A stretch of 11,456 nucleotides of DNA, taken from Actinomycetota bacterium (GTDB lineage Bacteria; Actinomycetota; Acidimicrobiia; Spongiisociales; ZC4RG35). The position numbers and the translations under genes were made by a program. The DNA is taken from assembly GCA_019347585.1 (NCBI GenBank), contig JAHWLC010000014.1, positions 1 through 11,456 on the forward strand. Direction: 5' to 3'. How positions within the stretch are numbered: position 1 is the first letter of the stretch; the number at the start of each line of letters is the position of its first letter. Below are positions 8,404 through 11,456 of the stretch, piece after piece. The notes beneath the pieces were generated by a model that saw only the letters and a list, made by a program, of their open reading frames with translations, made no database searches and was not told the DNA's origin.

Positions 8404-8917
8404 GCTGGCGCTCTTCGCCCTGATGGGTCTGGGCGCCCTGGCGGGCGCGGTCACAGTGGTGATGGCGCGCAATCCGGTCTACTCGGCGATGGGGCTGCTC
8501 GCCACCCTGCTCTCCGTCGCCGTGCTCTACGTGGTGCAGCTGGCCCATCTGGTGGCGGCCGTCCAGGTGATCGTCTACGCCGGCGCCGTTCTCACCCTGT
8601 TCCTCTTCGTCATCATGCTGATCGGGGTGGACCAGGTGGTCGACACCGACGAGCGGCTCCGCTACCAGCGTCCCCTGGTCGGCGGGGTGGCCGGGCTCAT
8701 CATCTTGTTCGCCGCCGCTCTCACCATGCTCGGCGACTTCGACTGGGTCCCTCCGGCCACCGTGATGAACCCGGACGCCACCAACGGCACCGTCGAGGCG
8801 GTGGCGGTCCCGCTGTTCACCGACTGGGTCCTCGCCTTCGAGGCCACCGCGCTGCTGCTCACCGTCGCAGCCGCCGGAGCCATCGCCCTGGCCGCCTACC
8901 GACGGAGGCGGGTGTGA
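8396..8917 (+). CDS. nuoJ: NADH-quinone oxidoreductase subunit J (NuoJ), membrane subunit
   Basis: NuoJ is a small membrane-arm subunit next to NuoK whose third helix changes shape during turnover and links the quinone site to the pumps. The 173-residue product has five hydrophobic helices (about 3-23, 30-48, 54-77, 94-113 and 143-167). The third contains the family's best block, [20 protein letters not shown], at 56-75. The last helix is preceded by [16 protein letters not shown], the usual C-terminal signature. The loop between helices 4 and 5 (about 114-142) is polar. The start at 8396 overlaps nuoI by 8 bases and continues directly into the conserved first helix. The TGA stop is shared with the nuoK GTG start (GTGA). 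Length and sequence are typical. Confidence 0.95.
   Translation: MVELALFALMGLGALAGAVTVVMARNPVYSAMGLLATLLSVAVLYVVQLAHLVAAVQVIVYAGAVLTLFLFVIMLIGVDQVVDTDERLRYQRPLVGGVAGLIILFAAALTMLGDFDWVPPATVMNPDATNGTVEAVAVPLFTDWVLAFEATALLLTVAAAGAIALAAYRRRRV
8904..8908 (+). promoter_or_regulatory. Shine-Dalgarno sequence that supports the nuoK GTG start
   Basis: GGAGG lies inside the last codons of nuoJ, five bases before the GTG at 8914. It is one of the best matches to the anti-Shine-Dalgarno sequence in the window and supports the non-ATG start of nuoK, since no ATG lies nearby in that frame until codon 9. Confidence 0.75.
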
Positions 8918-9219
8918 TCGTCGAGCCCGGCTGGTACATGGCCCTGGCCGCGGCCCTCTTCCTCATCGGGGCGATGGGGATGCTGCTCCGACGCAACGCC
9001 CTGGTGATGTTCATGTGCATCGAGCTGATGCTGAACGCGGTCAACCTGACCCTGATCGCCGCCGGGCGCGCGCTCAACGACCTCAACGGCCAGGTTGCGG
9101 TGTTCTTCATCCTGGTGGTGGCGGCCGCCGAGGTGGTGGTGGGCCTGGCGATCATCGTCTCCATCTTCCGGCTCCGGGCCACCGCGTCGGTCGACGAGCT
9201 CTCGGAGCTCAAGGGATGA
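8914..9219 (+). CDS. nuoK: NADH-quinone oxidoreductase subunit K (NuoK), GTG start
   Basis: NuoK is a three-helix membrane subunit related to MrpC antiporter subunits and forms part of the proton path between NuoJ and NuoN. The 101-residue product matches the usual family length exactly. Helices are at about 7-24, 29-50 and 61-85. The two buried glutamates needed for pumping are present as Glu37 ([12 protein letters not shown]) and Glu73 ([13 protein letters not shown]), corresponding to Glu36 and Glu72 of E. coli. The start is GTG within a GTGA overlap with nuoJ, supported by GGAGG at 8904-8908; starting at the later ATG at 8938 would cut into helix 1. The gene ends in an ATGA that may start a 24-codon open frame before nuoL. 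Confidence 0.96.
   Translation: MIVEPGWYMALAAALFLIGAMGMLLRRNALVMFMCIELMLNAVNLTLIAAGRALNDLNGQVAVFFILVVAAAEVVVGLAIIVSIFRLRATASVDELSELKG
9196..9210 (+). repeat. Short inverted repeat (6-bp stem, 3-nt loop) at the 3' end of nuoK
   Basis: GAGCTC-TCG-GAGCTC can fold into a 6-bp stem with a three-base loop. It overlaps the only candidate Shine-Dalgarno sequence (GGAG, 9204-9207) for the small open frame at 9216. It also encodes the Glu-Leu-Ser-Glu-Leu repeat at the NuoK C-terminus, so it may simply reflect codon use. No T-run follows, so it is not a classical terminator. Confidence 0.35.
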
Positions 9220-9286
9220 GCGCGTTCTTGATGCAGGGCGGGCCGTATACGGGGCGTGGTGCATTCAGAACGCGGCAGAGACGCCG

Positions 9287-9290
<4 letters not shown>
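9216..9290 (+). CDS. Possible 24-residue bridging ORF between nuoK and nuoL (hypothetical)
   Basis: An ATG at 9216 overlaps the nuoK stop as ATGA. It opens a frame of 24 codons whose TGA overlaps the nuoL ATG, again as ATGA (9287-9290). The predicted peptide begins [15 protein letters not shown] and ends in an arginine-rich tail (RTRQRRR, residues 18-24). I recognise no family. A GGAG at 9204-9207 lies eight bases upstream of the ATG. Codon choice is unlike the neighbours: AGA twice, plus TTG, TAT, GCA and CGA, while the flanking genes nearly always end codons in G or C. That argues against a conserved protein. The frame could instead act as a leader that couples nuoL translation to nuoK, or it could be chance. 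The exact ATGA fit at both ends is the main reason to list it. Confidence 0.3.
9243..9252. repeat. 10-bp perfect palindrome in the nuoK-nuoL gap
   Basis: CCGTATACGG reads the same on both strands and has an A/T-rich centre that is rare in this GC-rich window. It lies in the only non-overlapping gap of the operon, 35 bases before the nuoL ATG. It could be an operator half or a processing site, but a single copy this short may also arise by chance. Confidence 0.3.
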
Positions 9291-11173
<1,883 letters not shown>

Positions 11174-11174
11174 G

Positions 11175-11456
11175 ATGCTGACCTCACTCATCGTCATCCC
11201 CGCTCTGGCCGCCATCGTGGTGGCGCTGATCCCGTCACGACGCCGGGAAGTCCATCTCCCCCTGGGCATCGCCCTGTCCGTCATCCCTCTCGCCCTATCG
11301 GTCTATGTGTTCTCGGTGTTCCGGCCGGTGGCCGGCTTCCAGATGACCGAGCAGGCCGTCTGGTACGAGCCCTGGGGAGTGGGCTGGAACCTGGGGATCG
11401 ACGGGATATCGATGCCGCTGGTGGTGCTCACCGCGTTGCTCGTCCCCATCGCCCTC
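11175..11456 (+). CDS. nuoM: NADH-quinone oxidoreductase subunit M (NuoM), 3' end outside the window
   Basis: NuoM is the middle antiporter-like proton-pumping subunit. Only the first 94 codons are in the window, and the frame stays open to the last base. The translated N-terminus is one hydrophobic helix (MLTSLIVIPALAAIVVALIP), a short basic loop (SRRREVH) and a second helix around residues 28-48. A polar segment follows that ends in the family block LGIDGISMPLVVLTALLVP at about 75-93, with Asp77 and the start of helix 3. This block and the position after nuoL identify nuoM rather than another antiporter-like subunit. The ATG at 11175 lies one base after the nuoL TGA, with a strong GGGGGAG at 11163-11169. 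The rest of the gene, and presumably nuoN, lie downstream. Confidence 0.93.
   Translation, partial: MLTSLIVIPALAAIVVALIPSRRREVHLPLGIALSVIPLALSVYVFSVFRPVAGFQMTEQAVWYEPWGVGWNLGIDGISMPLVVLTALLVPIAL

Noticed and set aside
9225..9251. Possible internal promoter (TTCTTG, 15-nt spacer, TATACG) before nuoL
   Set aside because: The -35-like element matches the consensus poorly and the spacer is short. The TATA is explained as well by the small palindrome. Not enough to call a promoter.

Overview
The window is an uninterrupted stretch of a nuo operon encoding the proton-pumping NADH:quinone oxidoreductase (respiratory complex I, NDH-1). All genes are on the + strand, in the order nuoB (5' end cut by the window) - C - D - E - F - G - H - I - J - K - L - nuoM (3' end cut by the window). 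nuoA presumably lies just upstream and nuoN downstream, but neither is visible. By eye the DNA is very GC-rich, with third codon positions almost always G or C. That bias explains the long antisense and out-of-frame open frames, which are not genes. Separate nuoC and nuoD, the GC content and the subunit sequences fit an actinobacterium (Actinomycetota). The protein sequences feel closest to Acidimicrobiia-like lineages, but that finer placement is a guess from memory and not a search result.

Layout: bases 1-2274 hold nuoB, nuoC and nuoD, the peripheral-arm subunits of the quinone-binding connecting module. Bases 2271-6665 hold nuoE, nuoF and nuoG, the NADH-oxidising module. Bases 6662-8403 hold nuoH and nuoI, the membrane anchor of the quinone site and the two-cluster ferredoxin-like subunit. 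Bases 8396-11456 hold nuoJ, nuoK, nuoL and the start of nuoM, the proton-translocating membrane arm. Electrons would pass from NADH to FMN in NuoF, along the Fe-S clusters of NuoF/E, G, I and B, to quinone at the NuoD/B/H interface. The released energy would drive proton pumping through H, J, K, L, M and N. The quinone is probably menaquinone, judged from the inferred lineage only.

Almost every junction is a translational-coupling overlap (ATGA, GTGA or 8-nt) or a gap of 1-2 nt, so the window looks like one polycistronic unit. I see no internal promoter or terminator that I can support. The exception is nuoK-nuoL, separated by 67 nt. That gap is exactly filled by a 24-codon open frame whose ends make ATGA overlaps with both neighbours.

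Two other points stand out. NuoG keeps every ligand for clusters N1b, N4 and N5, but the four positions expected to bind the off-pathway N7 cluster are not cysteine. NuoD carries an acidic N-terminal extension of about 70 residues. I found no mobile element, CRISPR array, RNA gene or unfamiliar multi-gene system, and no gene-free stretch over 300 bases. Apart from the details listed, this is an ordinary housekeeping locus.
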